DNA from: Dromiciops gliroides
Lineage: Eukaryota; Chordata; Mammalia; Microbiotheria; Microbiotheriidae
DNA: 64,000 nucleotides
Assembly: GCF_019393635.1 (NCBI RefSeq)
Contig: NC_057863.1
Location: 572,330,284 to 572,394,283 of the forward strand
Direction: 5' to 3'
Each line of letters starts with the position of its first letter. Position 1 is the first letter of the stretch. Of the stretch, positions 45,877-59,679 are shown piece by piece. The position numbers and the translations under genes were made by a program. The notes beneath the pieces are model-generated. The model was not told where the DNA came from. It was given only the letters and a program-made list of their open reading frames with translations, and ran no database searches.

Positions 45877-46030
45877 GGGGCAGCTAGGTGGCGCAGTGGA
45901 TAAAACACTGACCCTGGATTCAGTAGGACCTGAGTTCAAATCCAGCCTCAGACACTTGACACTTATTAGCTGTGTGACCCTGAGCAAGTCACTTAACCCT
46001 CACTGCCCAAGAAAGAAGGAAGGAAGGAAG
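45877..46030 (+). mobile_element. tRNA-derived SINE with (GAAG)n tail
   Basis: Complete forward copy; AAGCATATGAGC is repeated on each side. Confidence 0.9.
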
Positions 46031-47779
46031 AAAGAAAGCAAGCATATGAGCAGTAACTACCTCAATGAAAACAGTCCTCTCATCTATGTCTTGAGGCAAG
46101 TTGGGCCAGTGCTTTACTTATTTACCTTGAGTTTGTGTTATTTTAAAATGACCTCATGAATAAAAACATTTTCTAGAAAAAACACTACAAAATTCAAGTT
46201 TCTTACTAATTCAGGCTAGCCTTAATCCTAATTCCTTTGAATCAGAGAGTGCTATTGTCTATAATTTCTAAACTCCTCTGGTTCATTCTAATACTAGAAC
46301 CATATATGAAATACTGAAAATTAACAATTCAATTCATAACGTAAAATATGTAAAACAGTATACACAAGTGCACTGAATTGCACGGTTAATTTAATATGAG
46401 TTTTTAAAACAAAGTAAAACAAAAACCCAATTTTCCAGAACCTACAGGGATTGAGTTGTTCAGGCAAGTCAGGTTCTCCACATAACCCAAAGTACATCCT
46501 TCACATAACCAAAGTTTATTAAACAAAATCTAACCTTTTCTTAATGGTCATCAAAAAGAGATACACATGTGAGTATGTGTATGTATAAATAAAAAGGGAT
46601 ATGCTTCCCTGAACCTCAGTTTCCCCATCAGTAAAAGCAGAGGAAGTAGACTAAATGATAATTCAACCATTCAAAAAGTACAGCAGAAGATTATTAGCTA
46701 TCTACTATAATAAAAAATGAAGGATGAGACATACCAAGAAAAGCTCTTTCACATATAAATATAAATATAATACAAGATAGACTGATTGGAGACTAAGGAA
46801 AGATCCATACAAGTGGTTTAGGATCATTTGAGATCTCTTAAAGCTCCTAAGTCTTTGGATCAAATCCAAATTCTTTATTTTACAAATGAGAAAACTTGGA
46901 TTCAGAGAAGCTTAGTGACTTGTCTGAAGTCTTAAGCTACTTGATGATAAGACCAAAACTAAAGAATCCTTGACAGTGCTCTAACTTGCAGGACTTAGAG
47001 AAACAGATAATTAAGCTCTTTGTAAAGTAAGAGTAAATGGGCTCTGAGAGTCTAAAATCCTACCTCTACTACTTAAAAGCTGTGTAATCATGGACAAAAC
47101 ATTTAACCCCTGACCTTCCATTTCCTTATTTGTAAAATGGAGACAACACCTGCAATAGGTACCTCATGGGACTGTTATGAGGATCACAATATGCTTTGTA
47201 TATAATGCTCTGTAAACTTTAAAGCAGCATGTAAATACCAACTACTACTAATAATGCTATGAATAAAATGCATGCATTTTCTTTTATGCATGAGCTTTGT
47301 GACATTTAGTCTCACTGCTTATAGGCCTTTTCCCCCTCTTAATTCCTGTTCTCAGTTGTTTCAAATGTCTCAATCCTAGACAGATAAGTTATTATCAGGA
47401 GCATAAAATAAAGAAGGGATATTTTTTCATCACCTGTTTAAGGCTAAGATGCTCCATTTAAGAAACTTAAAACTGAAGACAAGAATAAATTATTTGAAGC
47501 TAGATATGCTTAGGTTTGCAAAGTCCTGTTTTCTGAGTCAGACTTGGAAGCTGTTTAATCAAATGTTATCTTAGGCATCACCAAGCACAAATTATTAAGG
47601 TTCTAGAGGAAGCCCGCCTCCCAGTGCCCTGCTCTTTCACACTCCTCTTTGGAGCCTCTTTTACAAGGGAGGACAGCAGCATCAGCCATTCAAAAGTTTA
47701 TCAAGTGATGACTATGCACAGTATTTGGCATTTTTGAATAACAGACTATTTTTAGATCATAAAATTTCTCCCTTCCAAA

Positions 47780-48400
47780 CAAGAGTAGAGTCATCACAAA
47801 ACATTTATTAAGTACCTGTAGAACCTACTAGAATTGTGCTATGTGCTGAAATACCAAAAATAAAATAACATAAAAAAGACATCACACCCTTGCACAAAGA
47901 ATTTAACAATTGGGGGAGACAGTAATATATAAGAGAAGAGTGGTAATAAATAATATTTAAAGGTTAGATTCTGTGGTACACTAAAAATGCACAGAAATAA
48001 AAGATCATTGAGCACTAGAATAATAAAGGGCAAGTTTCACATAGGGGCTGCAGCTTGAGCTCAAAAGCTCAAAAGATAGACAAGATTAGATAGGTAAAAA
48101 AGAATGAAAGTGTATTCCAGGCTAAAAAAGCTTTGTGATCAAAGGATTAGCTAAGGGTAGAGGTGGAAGACAGAAAGGGAGAACCAGGAGCACATGGTAC
48201 ATATTAAGGCATAGTTAAGAGGTAAGGAAAACCGCATAGGCAGGGCAAGGGCAGATTGTGGACAGTCTTAACATAAAGAGAGCAAGAAGGAAAGGAATTA
48301 GCAAGGGGGCGATAAACTAACAATGGGGAGGATAAAAAAATCCCATGAAGACCATTCCAATCCAATCTGCAGTTATCAAGCACGTAGATGATTCTGGAAT
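47780..48400 (+). repeat. Old LINE-like interspersed repeat
   Basis: Third member of the family at 556-2000: ACATTTATTAAGTACCTG, AATTGTGCTATGTGCTG, GGGGGAGACAGTAATATA and GGCAGATTGTGGACAGTCTT. Confidence 0.45.
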
Positions 48401-48414
48401 AGAAGTACAAGGCC

Positions 48415-48670
48415 TACCTAGTGGAGAGAGCACTGGGCCCAGAGTCAGGAAGATCTGAGTTCAAATCCAGCAGGAAATACTAATTAGTTGTATGACCCTA
48501 GGCAAGTTACTCATCCTCTATTTGCCTTCTCTCTTTCAGCTAAAAAATGGGAATAATAATAGCACCTCCCTGTCAGAGTTGTGAGGATCCAATGAGATAA
48601 TATTTGTTAAAAGTGTTTGGCATAGTACCTGGCACATAACAGGCACTACATAAATGCTTATTCCCTTCTT
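48415..48670 (+). mobile_element. THER/MIR-type CORE-SINE
   Basis: Reads CTAGTGGAGAGAGCACTGGG, CTGAGTTCAAATCCAGC, TTGTGAGGATCCAATGAG and GCATAGTACCTGGCACATAAC. Confidence 0.65.
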
Positions 48671-49009
48671 TCTCAACATGTTGGGAAGCAATACTAGTTT
48701 GAGAACAAAGATGATAACCAGTTTTGAACAAGCTGAGTTTAAGCTAATAAAAACATTTTGGTGGAAGAAATACCTTCTAGGTGTTTAAAATAAGAGGTCA
48801 AAAGACAAGTCTGACTAAAAGATAAAGAACTTTTAATTATAGTCATGGGCAAAAGCAAGTATATCAGCAACACACTTATTTCAAAACCACTAGATTGCGC
48901 TCTTGCTGTGACAGTCATTAAAAGATAAAAATGATGAAAAACCCACTCGGAAATACTGTGCCCAAACACCCACAAAGTTTACTTAATGTACCTGAAGTTC
49001 TTAATCCCA

Positions 49010-49480
49010 AAGGTATAAGAACCATAAAACCATACAATTTCAGACTTAGATGGGCTTTTAATGGCCACCTGGTCACTCAATAAATGAAAAAAAAAATCCC
49101 CATATAACACTTGGAACATTTTCATAGAAGCTCTGCTTGAGGGCATATAATGATAAGGACCCTACCACTTCTCATTTTTAGAAAGCTTTTCCTCACTGCA
49201 AAATGACAATTTCTTTGCACCCTCCCCCCATTGCCTCTGGTTGTGCCAAGTGGATCCAAAAAGAAAGCACGTCCCTCCCTCTTCCAGGTGACAGCCCTGA
49301 ATGTCTTTTCCTTACTTTTCCTCTTCTCCAAGTTAAAATTCCTATCTACTTCTACAAACACAATGTTCCAAATATGATATGACAGAGTACAGCAGGACTA
49401 TACTTCCTCAGCTCTGGAAAGGTGTTAAATTCAAATGAATCTGGTACCTCATTGATTCGCACGTTATCTCCAATTGAAAC
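49010..49480 (-). repeat. CR1/L3-like LINE fragment
   Basis: Reads GGGCTTTTAATGGCCACCTGG, GAAAGCTTTTCCTCACTGC and ACAATGTTCCAAATATGATATG, in the same style as 43330-44300. Strand tentative. Confidence 0.4.
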
Positions 49481-49499
49481 AAATCTACTGCCCATCCTG

Positions 49500-51880
49500 T
49501 GCAACTTTTGACCACTCTAAGTTCACTGCAGGGTATCCAACCCAAATATCAGGGGTCTTGCTTGCTTTCTCCTGACACTGCACTGAGACGAGAGACAGAC
49601 AGTCTGAATGCTCCCCTGGCAGCCCTCACCATGGGACCAGTCCATCTTCTCTGGTCAGACATTTCCTCAATCACATTGTTTACCCTTCCTCTTCTTTGGA
49701 ATCTCTAATTTGTCAAATGCTGCTGACTGCTGACATCCCCTCTCCATTGCCCTTTGTTATACTTATGGTCAGTTTTGAAGACTTGTTTGTTTGATGTCTC
49801 ACAGCCATGTAATACCACCAGTAGAATATGAGGTTTAGGATTATTAAAATCAGTCTTGCAATTCCTGTAGGCAATCCTACTTGCTCTCCTACCCTCCTTT
49901 GTAATTACAGGCCCAATCCATAGTATATTTGTGCTGCCTGTCCCAAGAACATAGTTAAACAAGTTCTGTTAGGTTAACCTTATAACCACATCATGGAACC
50001 TGGAGAAAAGGACAGTGTTCATTTCATCCATTTGGTTTTACTCTGTAGACAGGTCAAATGCTTCTTCACTGTAATCAATCTCTCCTATGTTGTAACTGTC
50101 ATGACAGCATTCAGGAAAAGGAGCATCTGAAGGCACTTGAAGCCAATAGGGAATCTCCCTTCAACTTGGACTCGGCACTCCCTCTATCTTATTACAATGC
50201 TGACCATCAAGGGTCTGATTCCTCATCTGATAATAACAATAAAAGTAAGAATGTGTGTGTGTGAGAGAGAGAAAGACAGAGAAAGAGAGAGACAGAGAAA
50301 GAGACTGAACAAGGTTATTTGTTGTAGCTTTCCAAGAATCTTAAATAATTGTGATATACATAAATGAAAGGCATTCTACTGGAAGACAGCCTCTAAAGGA
50401 GCATTTGGATTTACTGAATCACATGCTTTTTTCCATAATAAAAAATACACACAGGACTATCTTGTACTCTTTCATATCATTTAGGCAATAGTAGGATGAT
50501 GAAAACATGGTCCACCATAGATTATCACTTTAAAAACTTACCAGTTCCATTATCAATACCTTCACATCACTAGAATTAAATGAATGACAAAGGATTTATT
50601 AAATGCCTATAAGCCAAGTAACTGTGCTAGGACCCTGTAAATGTTTCATTGATTACTGATATGCACACACACATATGTACATAAGTTTCACGTAGGTGGA
50701 AAGCTGCTCATGTTTTCACTTGTATTTCTGGGGGCATTAATAAACTTCAAGATTTTCCCCAAACCTTCAGTTTCTTCTTGGCTTTCAGACACCTGGTGAA
50801 TGGATACCAGAATGCCCTCACAATTGGGCTGCCTTCAGTACAGATAATCTCTATTGGCACTTGTTCCAATCCAGTTGGTTCCCATCTCTGTTCTCTTTAG
50901 TACCATTTCTATTTTTTCACTACATCTGGTAGTGTGGTATGGTTGCTCAATTAATTGTCCTTGATGGTGAAAAAAAGTTGCAACAAAAATCTTGACAGAT
51001 CTTTTTCATTTTCCTTGTGTGTTTTTATGGGGTCTTTCTCTCATTTTCATCCTTGAATGCTATCAGAATGACTGCTTTGTCAAGCCCTGGCCAAGCTTTC
51101 TTTTTAGACTTGTTTGACCCTCTACTGCTTATGAGGTAGTAATTCACCACAATGATCCATCCTTCTCTATAAGATTTTACAAATGAGTTAGCATTTTAAG
51201 CCAGTCGTGCCATTGGCTATCATCTCCCTCTTCCTGACAAGTTGAGGGTTTGCTAATAAGTAAAGCAAAAATAAATTGTATTTTCTTTTTCATTTTCATT
51301 TCTCTAGTTTTGTGCAAGTTTTGGTCTAAGATGTCGGTATTCTGACTATACAATTGATTCACAAATGACCACCATATCAGTTAACATATCACTTCTGTCT
51401 GTCAAAGAATCATTAGTTTCTTTTTTTTGACACTATTTGGTCCTAGCAATATTCAATACTTATTCTTTTCTCAAAGAAAATATTAATGATATAGAAGCAT
51501 GAGGCTTCTGCCCAGTCTAAGTCTTTGTTCTCTCTCAATCTTTATTACAGACCCATGTTTTCCAATTCACTATGTGTTGAAGTTACCAAACATCAGAGGG
51601 TATGGTATGTTGATGTATTTTGGATGGTCTTTATGAGTTCTTCACAGACTCTACCTCTTCATCCTTTGCAACAGATGCTGGTGCATAAGTGCCATTATTT
51701 TAATGGTGGTCATTTTGCAAATACTCATCAAAAGCACTGAGAGGACAAAATGTCCTATGAAATCATGTTTCTTGTAGCCTTTCCGTATAAGATAAAAACT
51801 CTGCCAATAACTCTGTTGGCCTCTCCTTTAATTTGGCAGAAACTTCCTTCTTTTATCTTTTTTATAGCAAGAATGTCCGG
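49500..51880 (-). repeat. RTE-clade LINE remnant
   Basis: On the - strand, 51650-51720 reads TYAPASVAKDEEVESV, close to the YAPTS block of RTE endonucleases, and about 51560-51600 reads LMFGNFNT, matching the GDFN block. Further downstream, 49740-49960 reads ILLVVLHGCETS, resembling the LLYGCETW block near the RTE C-terminus. Many frame breaks; inactive. The clade call rests on these three blocks only. Confidence 0.6.
50243..50310. repeat. (GT)n(GA)n microsatellite
   Basis: GT repeats pass into GA-rich repeats (GAGAGAGAGAAAGACAGAGA pattern). Confidence 0.9.
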
Positions 51881-52639
51881 GACTATGAACTTGCAAGCAA
51901 TAACGCCAAAACTCATATTTTACAAGAAACTTAAAGGCCAGAAAGGTCAGGTGGCTGTCCAAGGTGATTCAGGTCCAATAGTCACATGGGTACTTGTTGA
52001 TCACTGGACAAGGATCTCAAATTCCTAGTACAAATAACCAAATTGTAAATTTAGAGATAGTATGAGAACTATCATTCTAAATTAGCACATGTTGCCTCCA
52101 TTTGCCACTTTCACTACAGAAAAGGAAGGGGACTGTAAAAGACTAAGGATCATTTTTGACCAAAGAATTCATGAATGATTTGCCAACCCACTGGTGATGA
52201 ACTTCTCCCTACATAGTCTGCTTTGAGAGCAAGGCTACCTATTTGTTGCCAGGGAAATGAGAAGAGAATGGAATAAGTATTTATTAAGCTGTTAATGTCA
52301 ATGCCAAATACTGTGCTAAGTGCTTTACAAACATCTCATTTGAAATCTTCATTTTATAGATGAGGTTAAATGACTTTCCCAGAGGCTGAATTTGAACTCA
52401 AGTCTTCCTGACTCTAAGCCCCACGCTCTATCCACTGCATGACCAGCTATCTACAACTTGACTAAATGCCTTCCCAGCCAGGCAGACACTGTCAGAGCTC
52501 ATGCTCCACTGGCATTTTCAAGAAGCCAGTCTCATCTTTATACCAGAATGAGACCTCAGAGTAGTATAGAAGAAAAGTAAGGCTGGAAGCTTTGCCTCTC
52601 TCAACACAGTTTATGCACCAAATAGCTTTTTTGGGCTAT

Positions 52640-52900
52640 GAACCCGTTAACTCAGGCTGACATTGCAAGCCATTAAAAACTCAAGATCATTTTCAGACAA
52701 ATGACAGCCATGCCTTTCCCATCTTGTGACTCTATTAAGTTTTTTAAAGCCAAGTCTAAACCTTTTTACATTTATCCCACTGAAATGTCATTTTTATTAC
52801 TCAGTCCAATGCTTCCTTGTCAAAAATCTTTGTGAATCCTAGCTTCATGAAGCTTCTAGCTTTCCCTACCAGCTTTGTGTCACATGTAGTACACTACACA
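52640..52900 (-). repeat. CR1/L3-like LINE fragment
   Basis: Reads GCAAGCCATTAAAAACTCAAG, TTTATCCCACTGAAATGTC and AATCTTTGTGAATCCTAGC. Confidence 0.4.
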
Positions 52901-54000
52901 TAATGGATGGGCACTTAATAAATTGGATCAGGATGATTTTCCAGAGTGCAGGACAATGTTGAGGCTACTATGGGGTGGGTATAGTATGGATAAGAGAAAA
53001 TGGTCCTGGATCTATCTATCTTCAGATGTAACCTCACCTGATAATTCACAGCCTGACAGTTAGACAGGGCAGGAAGTTAAAGTACTTAATGCAAGTCATA
53101 CAAAGAAGAAACATGATTTGAACTAGAACTTAGGGTTCAAATGTCCAGTGTTGTTTTTCTTTGGGGGGCGGGGGGGTTTCCCACTGCAGTAAATAGAAAA
53201 AAAGTGTTATTTTACAGAATACTAAATACAAAATTGTACAACTATATGAAATGGGTGAAGAAAATGCACAGATTTAACATTTGGAAGATACATTTTCTAT
53301 CTAGGTGGGAAACGAACTAGGTCTAAAGTGAAAAAGATCTGGGCAAATATTTAAAAGAAGGTTAGGATGAGTTCTGTGGATAGAAAAAGGAAAGGTGATG
53401 GGGACAGCTTGAGCAAAGCTTATGCACACTAGAACCTCCAGGAGACCAGACCATCCACAGCAGACGGTGTGCAGCCATGAAGATCTGAGAGAATAAATGG
53501 AAGAAGGACTAGCTAAATAAAGGTTCAAAGATCACAGCCAAAAGTTCAGAAAAAAGGTCAATGTTAATAAAAGGTTTTGGAAAACATATTAAGGCAACAT
53601 GGAGCAGGGTTGAAAGAACGCTGAATTTGGAGTCAAAGAACAGGTTTCCAAATTCTAGTTCGGCCAAGTAATACCTGCAAAGGTGCTTCACTTCTGAGCT
53701 TCACCTCCTCCTCATCTTTCCAATGAGGAAATTGGACTGGATATCCTGCAGGATCCCTTAGAGTGTTTAATTCCCTCATCACATTCCCTTATTTCCCTTA
53801 ATTCCATTAACACACCAGGATTTAGAACTGACCAAAAAGGAAGCAAGGTAAGAATTAGTAATTGAGGCGAAAGAAAACCTATGCTGCTTTATATTCGCAT
53901 GGGAATCAAAAGGCAGAACAAAACCAAAAGACAAAGCTCTAGGATTCTATTCTTATTAAGACAGAGATGACAACAAAACAAAAAAGTTGAAACAAATGAG

Positions 54001-54238
54001 ACTATTCAGGCACAGTGGACAGAGAAGCCAGTCTGGAGTCAAGAAGTGAGTTCAAATCTTGTCTCAGACAGACAGCAGCTGTGTGTGAACCTGGGCAAGT
54101 CACTTAACTCTCTTTAGCTCAGTTTCCTCACCTTTAAAATGAGCTAGAGAAGGAAATGGCAAAACCACTCCAGTAACTTTGCCAAGAAAAATCCAAATGG
54201 GGTTATGAAGAGTAGGCTACAACTGAAACAGCTGAACA
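54001..54238 (+). mobile_element. MAR1-type CORE-SINE
   Basis: Reads GGCACAGTGGACAGAGAAGC, GTGAACCTGGGCAAGTCAC, GAGAAGGAAATGGCAAAACC and CTACAACTGAAACAGCTGAAC. Confidence 0.75.
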
Positions 54239-55035
54239 TTAATGACAGATTAAGAAAAGAAAAGGTTTTGTTTTCTCATGCTAATTTCTGACATGGTTTT
54301 GCATATATAAAGAAATCCAATTATCAGACAACTATGTGGACTTGAGGGAAATCAAGCGAAGTTAGGCAAACATAGGCATCATTCATAGAACCTAGAACAT
54401 AAAGAGCTATCTCCCTGGATTTAGAAGTGAGGTCCAGAAACCTCCTCCCAATTAAATCAACATACACTTTGATCCTTGGGGTAGCAACAGGTGAGGACAA
54501 GATGAAATAAAATGGCAAAGCAGCATGGCTAGTACCACAGTGGTAGTACAGCAGTAAGGCTGGGTCTGGATCCCAGGCCATCATATTTCAAATCCAGGGT
54601 CTTTTTCCAGAATACCACACCATGGAAGCATTCACCACAAAGGCCAATCAGTGTCCCTAAGAAGGTACCCTTTTTGATAGTCCATAGGCCTTCCATAAAA
54701 CACTATGACAAGCCTCATAAAGGTTTTTACATACAAACTGTGGCCTGAACTAACATGGTCCCTTCTCCTTTTCACCTGGACAAAGGCTATACCACCTAAC
54801 CTGTTCTCCAGATACCAGCTAGACTCACCCTTATCTTCCCACAAAACTGTGCTCCCCCTTTTTCCATAGTACTTCATAGTTCATTCCACCAAAGGAATAC
54901 CCCCACACAACTACTCATACATCTTTAAACTCCTTCCTATATCTCATTTAGTTCAGCCCTACTACATGAGGAAAATCATCCATTCTTTTAAAATTTCTTT
55001 CTGGGTACTTTTAATCATGGCTAATGATCTTAAAT

Positions 55036-55294
55036 GGGGCATCTAGGTGGTACAGTGGATAGAGCACCAGGGTTAAAGTCAGGAAGGCCCGAGTTAAAAT
55101 CCAGCTTCAGACACTTACAAGCTGCATGATCCTGGACAAGTCACTTAGCCTTGTTTGCCTCAGTTTCCTCATCTGTAAAATGGAGAAGCTGGAGAAGGAA
55201 ATGCCAAACCACTCTAGTATCTTTGCCAAGACAACCCCAAATGGGATCACAAAGAGTCAGACACCAACTGAAAGGCCTGAACAACAGTAAATAA
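55036..55294 (+). mobile_element. MAR1-type CORE-SINE
   Basis: Near-complete: GGGGCATCTAGGTGGTACAG, GCCTCAGTTTCCTCATCTG, GAGAAGGAAATGCCAAACC and GAAAGGCCTGAACAACAG. Confidence 0.8.
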
Positions 55295-56033
55295 TCTTAA
55301 ATAAAGTGAAATCAGACTAATGACTATTGGAATCAACTCCTTAATCCTGTCTCCTTCAAAATCTCCACAATAATCATAATGTGCCACCTGATTGAATACT
55401 CTAATTTAAACTACTTGTCCTCAAGCACTTACACCAAAAACCCTACTTTGACCCCTCATGAAGTGGCAGTGACTCTGCTCTATATCACTGCAGCAGAGTG
55501 CCGAATCCTGGCAAGGTTTCAAATGCTGGCAGCAAGACACAGATCAGCTTAGCTAACTTTGGAGAGAGTCAAGAGAAGGTAAGTTACTGGATGGAGTTTT
55601 TTTTTTTTGACCACAGCAATTCATGAATCATCTATTAATTCACGGAGAGATTGTGGTTTACTTATGTAGAGTATCCACACAAGATGAACACACAGACCTT
55701 ATTTAGTATTTCAGTATGCCCTCAAGTAACATAATTCAAAATAATCTTAGTTAATATTACTTATTTTTTATTGCAGATGTCCAGGATTTCAGGTGTTAAG
55801 TAGGCTTTTCTAAGCTACCCTACAAATCTGTGCACCATTTCTGATGTTATTACTAATATTTAAATGTTTTGCAAATTCCAAATTAATTTAAAAACAAACT
55901 TCTATAACACAATTATGAAGTGGTTTATGAAATGGGAACTTCTGTGATCTACTATGCAACTATTCAAACTAATTGGCTAGTTTTCATAAATAAAACATTT
56001 CACTTCATTACTGAAGAAAACAGCCTATATTTA

Positions 56034-56192
56034 TTTATTTGTTTGTTTGGGTTTTTTGTGGGGTAATGAGGGTTAAGTGACTTGCCCAGGGTCACACAGC
56101 TAGTAAGTGTCAAGTGTCTCAGGCTGGATTTGAACTCAGGTCCTCCTGAATCCAGGGCTGGTGCTTTATCCACTGAGCCACCTAGCTGCCCC
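56034..56192 (-). mobile_element. tRNA-derived SINE (WSINE1-like)
   Basis: Reverse copy, T-rich tail then GTGGGGTAATGAGGGTTAAG to CACCTAGCTGCCCC. Confidence 0.87.
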
Positions 56193-56484
56193 TAAAGAAA
56201 CAGTCTATAAAGTTTGTATGGAAGCAAAGAATAAAAACTCCAACTGTTTTCAACTCCACAAACATTAAACGTCTCATGCACAAAGCTCTCTACTAGAAAC
56301 CAGGCAATATAAAGATGAAAAATGATAGACTTTTCCTTCTAGGAGCTTACAGTCTAAAAGGGTACACAGATAAGTATGATACAAGATAAAATGTCAGAGG
56401 CCAATCAGAACCAGGCAAAGCTATAAGAAAATTAAGAAGAGATCACTTTTACTTGGAGCAGATGGAGATCAAAAAGCATCCAAG

Positions 56485-56673
56485 GGGCAGCTAGATGGCG
56501 CAGTGGATAGAGCACCGGCCCTGGAGTCAGGAGTACCTGAGTTCAAATCTGGCCTCAGACACTTAACACTTACTAGCTGTGTGACCCTGGGCAAGTCACT
56601 TAACCCCAATTGCCTCACTAATAAATAAATAAATAAAATAAAATAAAATAAAATAAAATATTAAAAAAAAAAA
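56485..56673 (+). mobile_element. tRNA-derived SINE with (ATAAA)n tail
   Basis: Complete forward copy with a 60-bp (ATAAA)n tail; AAAAAGCATCCAAG lies at both ends. Confidence 0.9.
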
Positions 56674-56967
56674 GCATCCAAGCTGAAACTCCAAGTGTGA
56701 GATTTCAATAGCAAGAGGAATAAAGAGGAATAATTTATAATGATCATGGGGGAAATGATATGTATCAAAGCACAGACATGGTAGAAGGAAGAATGAAAGT
56801 AAACTAGAGACCAATTTAATTTCCCCGGGAAAAGAGAATATGTGAGAGGGAGTACTAAGAAGAATCTACCTACAAATGTATACTGGAGACAGAGCAAGGC
56901 CCAGAAGATTCCAGGGTAATGAGAGAACTGACAGCTCCAAATACTGAACTACTCTCCAGGAGAAGAA

Positions 56968-57205
56968 AGCATTTATTTAGCACCTCCTATATGCCAGACA
57001 CTGTGCTAAACATACTACAAATATTATCTCATTTGATTCTCACAATAACCTTGGAAGGTGGGCACTATTATTAACACATCTTAATGGTTAAGGAAACTGA
57101 GACAGAGGTTATATAACTTACTTAAGGATCACATAGGTGCTTAAGCATCTGAGGCCAGTTCTGGACTTGGCCCAGTGCTCTAGCCACTGTGCCACCTAAG
57201 TACTT
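56968..57205 (-). mobile_element. MIR-like CORE-SINE
   Basis: Reads CATTTATTTAGCACCTCC, CCAGACACTGTGCTAAAC, GAAACTGAGACAGAGG and CACTGTGCCACCTAAG. Confidence 0.6.
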
Positions 57206-57314
57206 CTATTATTGTCATCTAAATATTATATATTACCAGTAAAAGTTTTTGGAAACCTAAAAAGTAATTCTTTGGGAGAAGTCAGATAGCTGAGAATTTA
57301 TTAAAATGAAAACA

Positions 57315-57472
57315 GGGGGCAGCTAGGTGGCGCACTGGATAAAGCACAGGTCCTGGATTCAGGAGGACCTGAGTTTAAAATCCAGCCTCAGACACTTAAC
57401 ACTTACCAGCTGTGTGACCCTGGGCAAGTCACTTAACCCCAAATGCCTCACCACCACCCCTGCCCCCCCCCC
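57315..57472 (+). mobile_element. tRNA-derived SINE (WSINE1-like)
   Basis: Forward copy ending in a C-rich stretch; AAATGAAAACA is repeated at both flanks. Confidence 0.88.
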
Positions 57473-59679
57473 AAATGAAAACAACCCTTCTCCAATTGTT
57501 ACTTTGAATTTACTGGAATGTGATGTTTTTGGTAAAATTTTCCAAGTTTATCACTAGAAACTTAGGCTCATCTACCATTACAATTATAATAGTTTCAATT
57601 CTTATATGTCAGGATAAGGGTATTCAAGGTTTATTCATTTCAAGTGAAGAACACATGTAAGGTAAGTCAAAGAAAATTCAGTAGCAGGAAAAGCAAGTAT
57701 TTTAAGTATTTCCTATTTTTTAAAGCACAAATATTATCCTAATCATTAAGGTCAAAGAAAGATGATAAATTAAAAATCACAACTTCTGATATTGATTTAC
57801 TCTTAGTTATTATAATCTTTAAGAGATACTTAATCACCTATTCTTCCAATAATTCGGTGCCTTAGTAGTAATAGCAGCTCAAAAGCAAACTTTTTTTTCT
57901 TTTCCAATGTGTCCTTTAGGAAAGTAAACAAAGTTTTCAAATATAAATCTATTATTTAAAAAACAGCTAGTAGTTACAAACAAAAAGACACCTAATTCTA
58001 ACTTCCCTTAAGACGAAAATCTATTAAACTGTTTTCTTTAGTAAATAGAAATTAAGTAAACCATCCCTGGGACACCTTAACTTTGTAATACCCTGATCCA
58101 ATATCTAAGCAACTAGAACTTTATTTCAAACTGATCAGGAAAGGAATATAACCATTAAGATGGAAGTGACTTACAATCCAGTTTAAGCCCCTTTCCGGTA
58201 GAAATACCATTTCTTTCCTCATCCAGTTGGCTCCAATTGGGGAAACAACTTATTTTCCTAGCCCACTTAATACTGATGGACTTAAACAAGTCCCTCTTCA
58301 GTACTCAACTGCAAAACTATTGGATGATTTCTAGACATTACTATATGAAAGATCATGATTTCCTCTCCACAAGCCTCCCCTTTCATTACTCCCTTTACAG
58401 GTTATAAGAGTACACAGAGGCACTTCAAAAAATGAAGTGTTAAGGAAAGTACTCCAGGAACTACTGGTTAGCCATCTTCTTCAAAAATGAGTAGGTCAAA
58501 TGTAGAACTCTGAGACTATGTGCCACCACAGGTAACATACTACTGTTAAGTACATATGAAAATTGAATTTAAGCAGATATAGTCCAGTTTGGCAGATCTC
58601 TTCCTACTGAGTTTATATCAAGTTCAGTCCAAGGTAAACAATCACCTCAAGAATATCATCATTAAAGTTTCACTCACAAATCTTAAAAGTAAATCCATCT
58701 GCCCTTCAAGGCTAGTCAGTAGGGAATCCATATCTGGAGATACTGTGTCTAACCTCTGAGAAAGAGGGGTAGGAAATGTTTAGTCAATAAAAAACCATCA
58801 TTCATTCAGCTGTAAGACTCAGCTACTATCATTCAAGCTCTCACCTTGTCGGAGTAGAAAGTTCATTGTAAAGATTCTGGAAAAGTCCATCCTAGTAATT
58901 ATTAATGTATTAGACTGGAAATTATGAAGTAGCTGGGAACTGATTCTTATTCTTTGTTTCTATTCCCAAAAGTTCATAATTCAGACCATAAATTCTAGGA
59001 GATGTTTAAAATTTAAGAGAAAAGTTGACCCTTCTCTTCATTCAAAGCAATGGTCAGAAATTTAAGAGCCTACTTCCTCATCATGGGAACTGCTAGAGTC
59101 TAAAGGCTCATTATTGTAACAATATAGATATTCTTCAGGAAACTACTCTTAAGTAAGTTGGATCCCTCAATGCCTACATGATTGTACTCAAAACTGGAAC
59201 TGGTTCAAAGGAGTCTGTATTGAAAGGCAAACCTATCAAAACCAAACAACAGTGTACTACAGAAGCTCTCCAGCTGTTGAAACTTGAAAGTCAACAGCCT
59301 GAATAGAACTGGTAAATATATACCAAATTCAGGAGATACTTTACTACTAAAAGTGTTACAGTTTTTTTTAAAAAGCCGTAACTGATAACTGAGTTAAGCT
59401 ATGTAACCAAAGCACTGGTCCAGCCTTGTTGAGCGGGACACACCTAATTAACCCAACGAAAATTAACCTAATGCCCTTAGAGTCTTGGAGTTGAAATCCT
59501 GGAGGCATACCAAGAGCCCTTCATTTAAATGGGTCTTGAACTTTGGGGGTGGTTCTAATACCTCTCAGATTTTATATTCTAATTCAACCTGGTTCTACTG
59601 GGTCAAGTTTGTACTTAAAAATGTATTCTCCAACATATATTCACAGCCCCCAGAGAGAACTACACTCTACTCTGCTCAC

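Noticed and set aside
49705..49962. 85-residue minus-strand frame as a host gene
   Set aside because: The HGCET block and context fit the end of an RTE LINE.
51750..52028. 92-residue plus-strand frame as a gene
   Set aside because: It is antisense to the RTE-like remnant and runs into MIR-like sequence.
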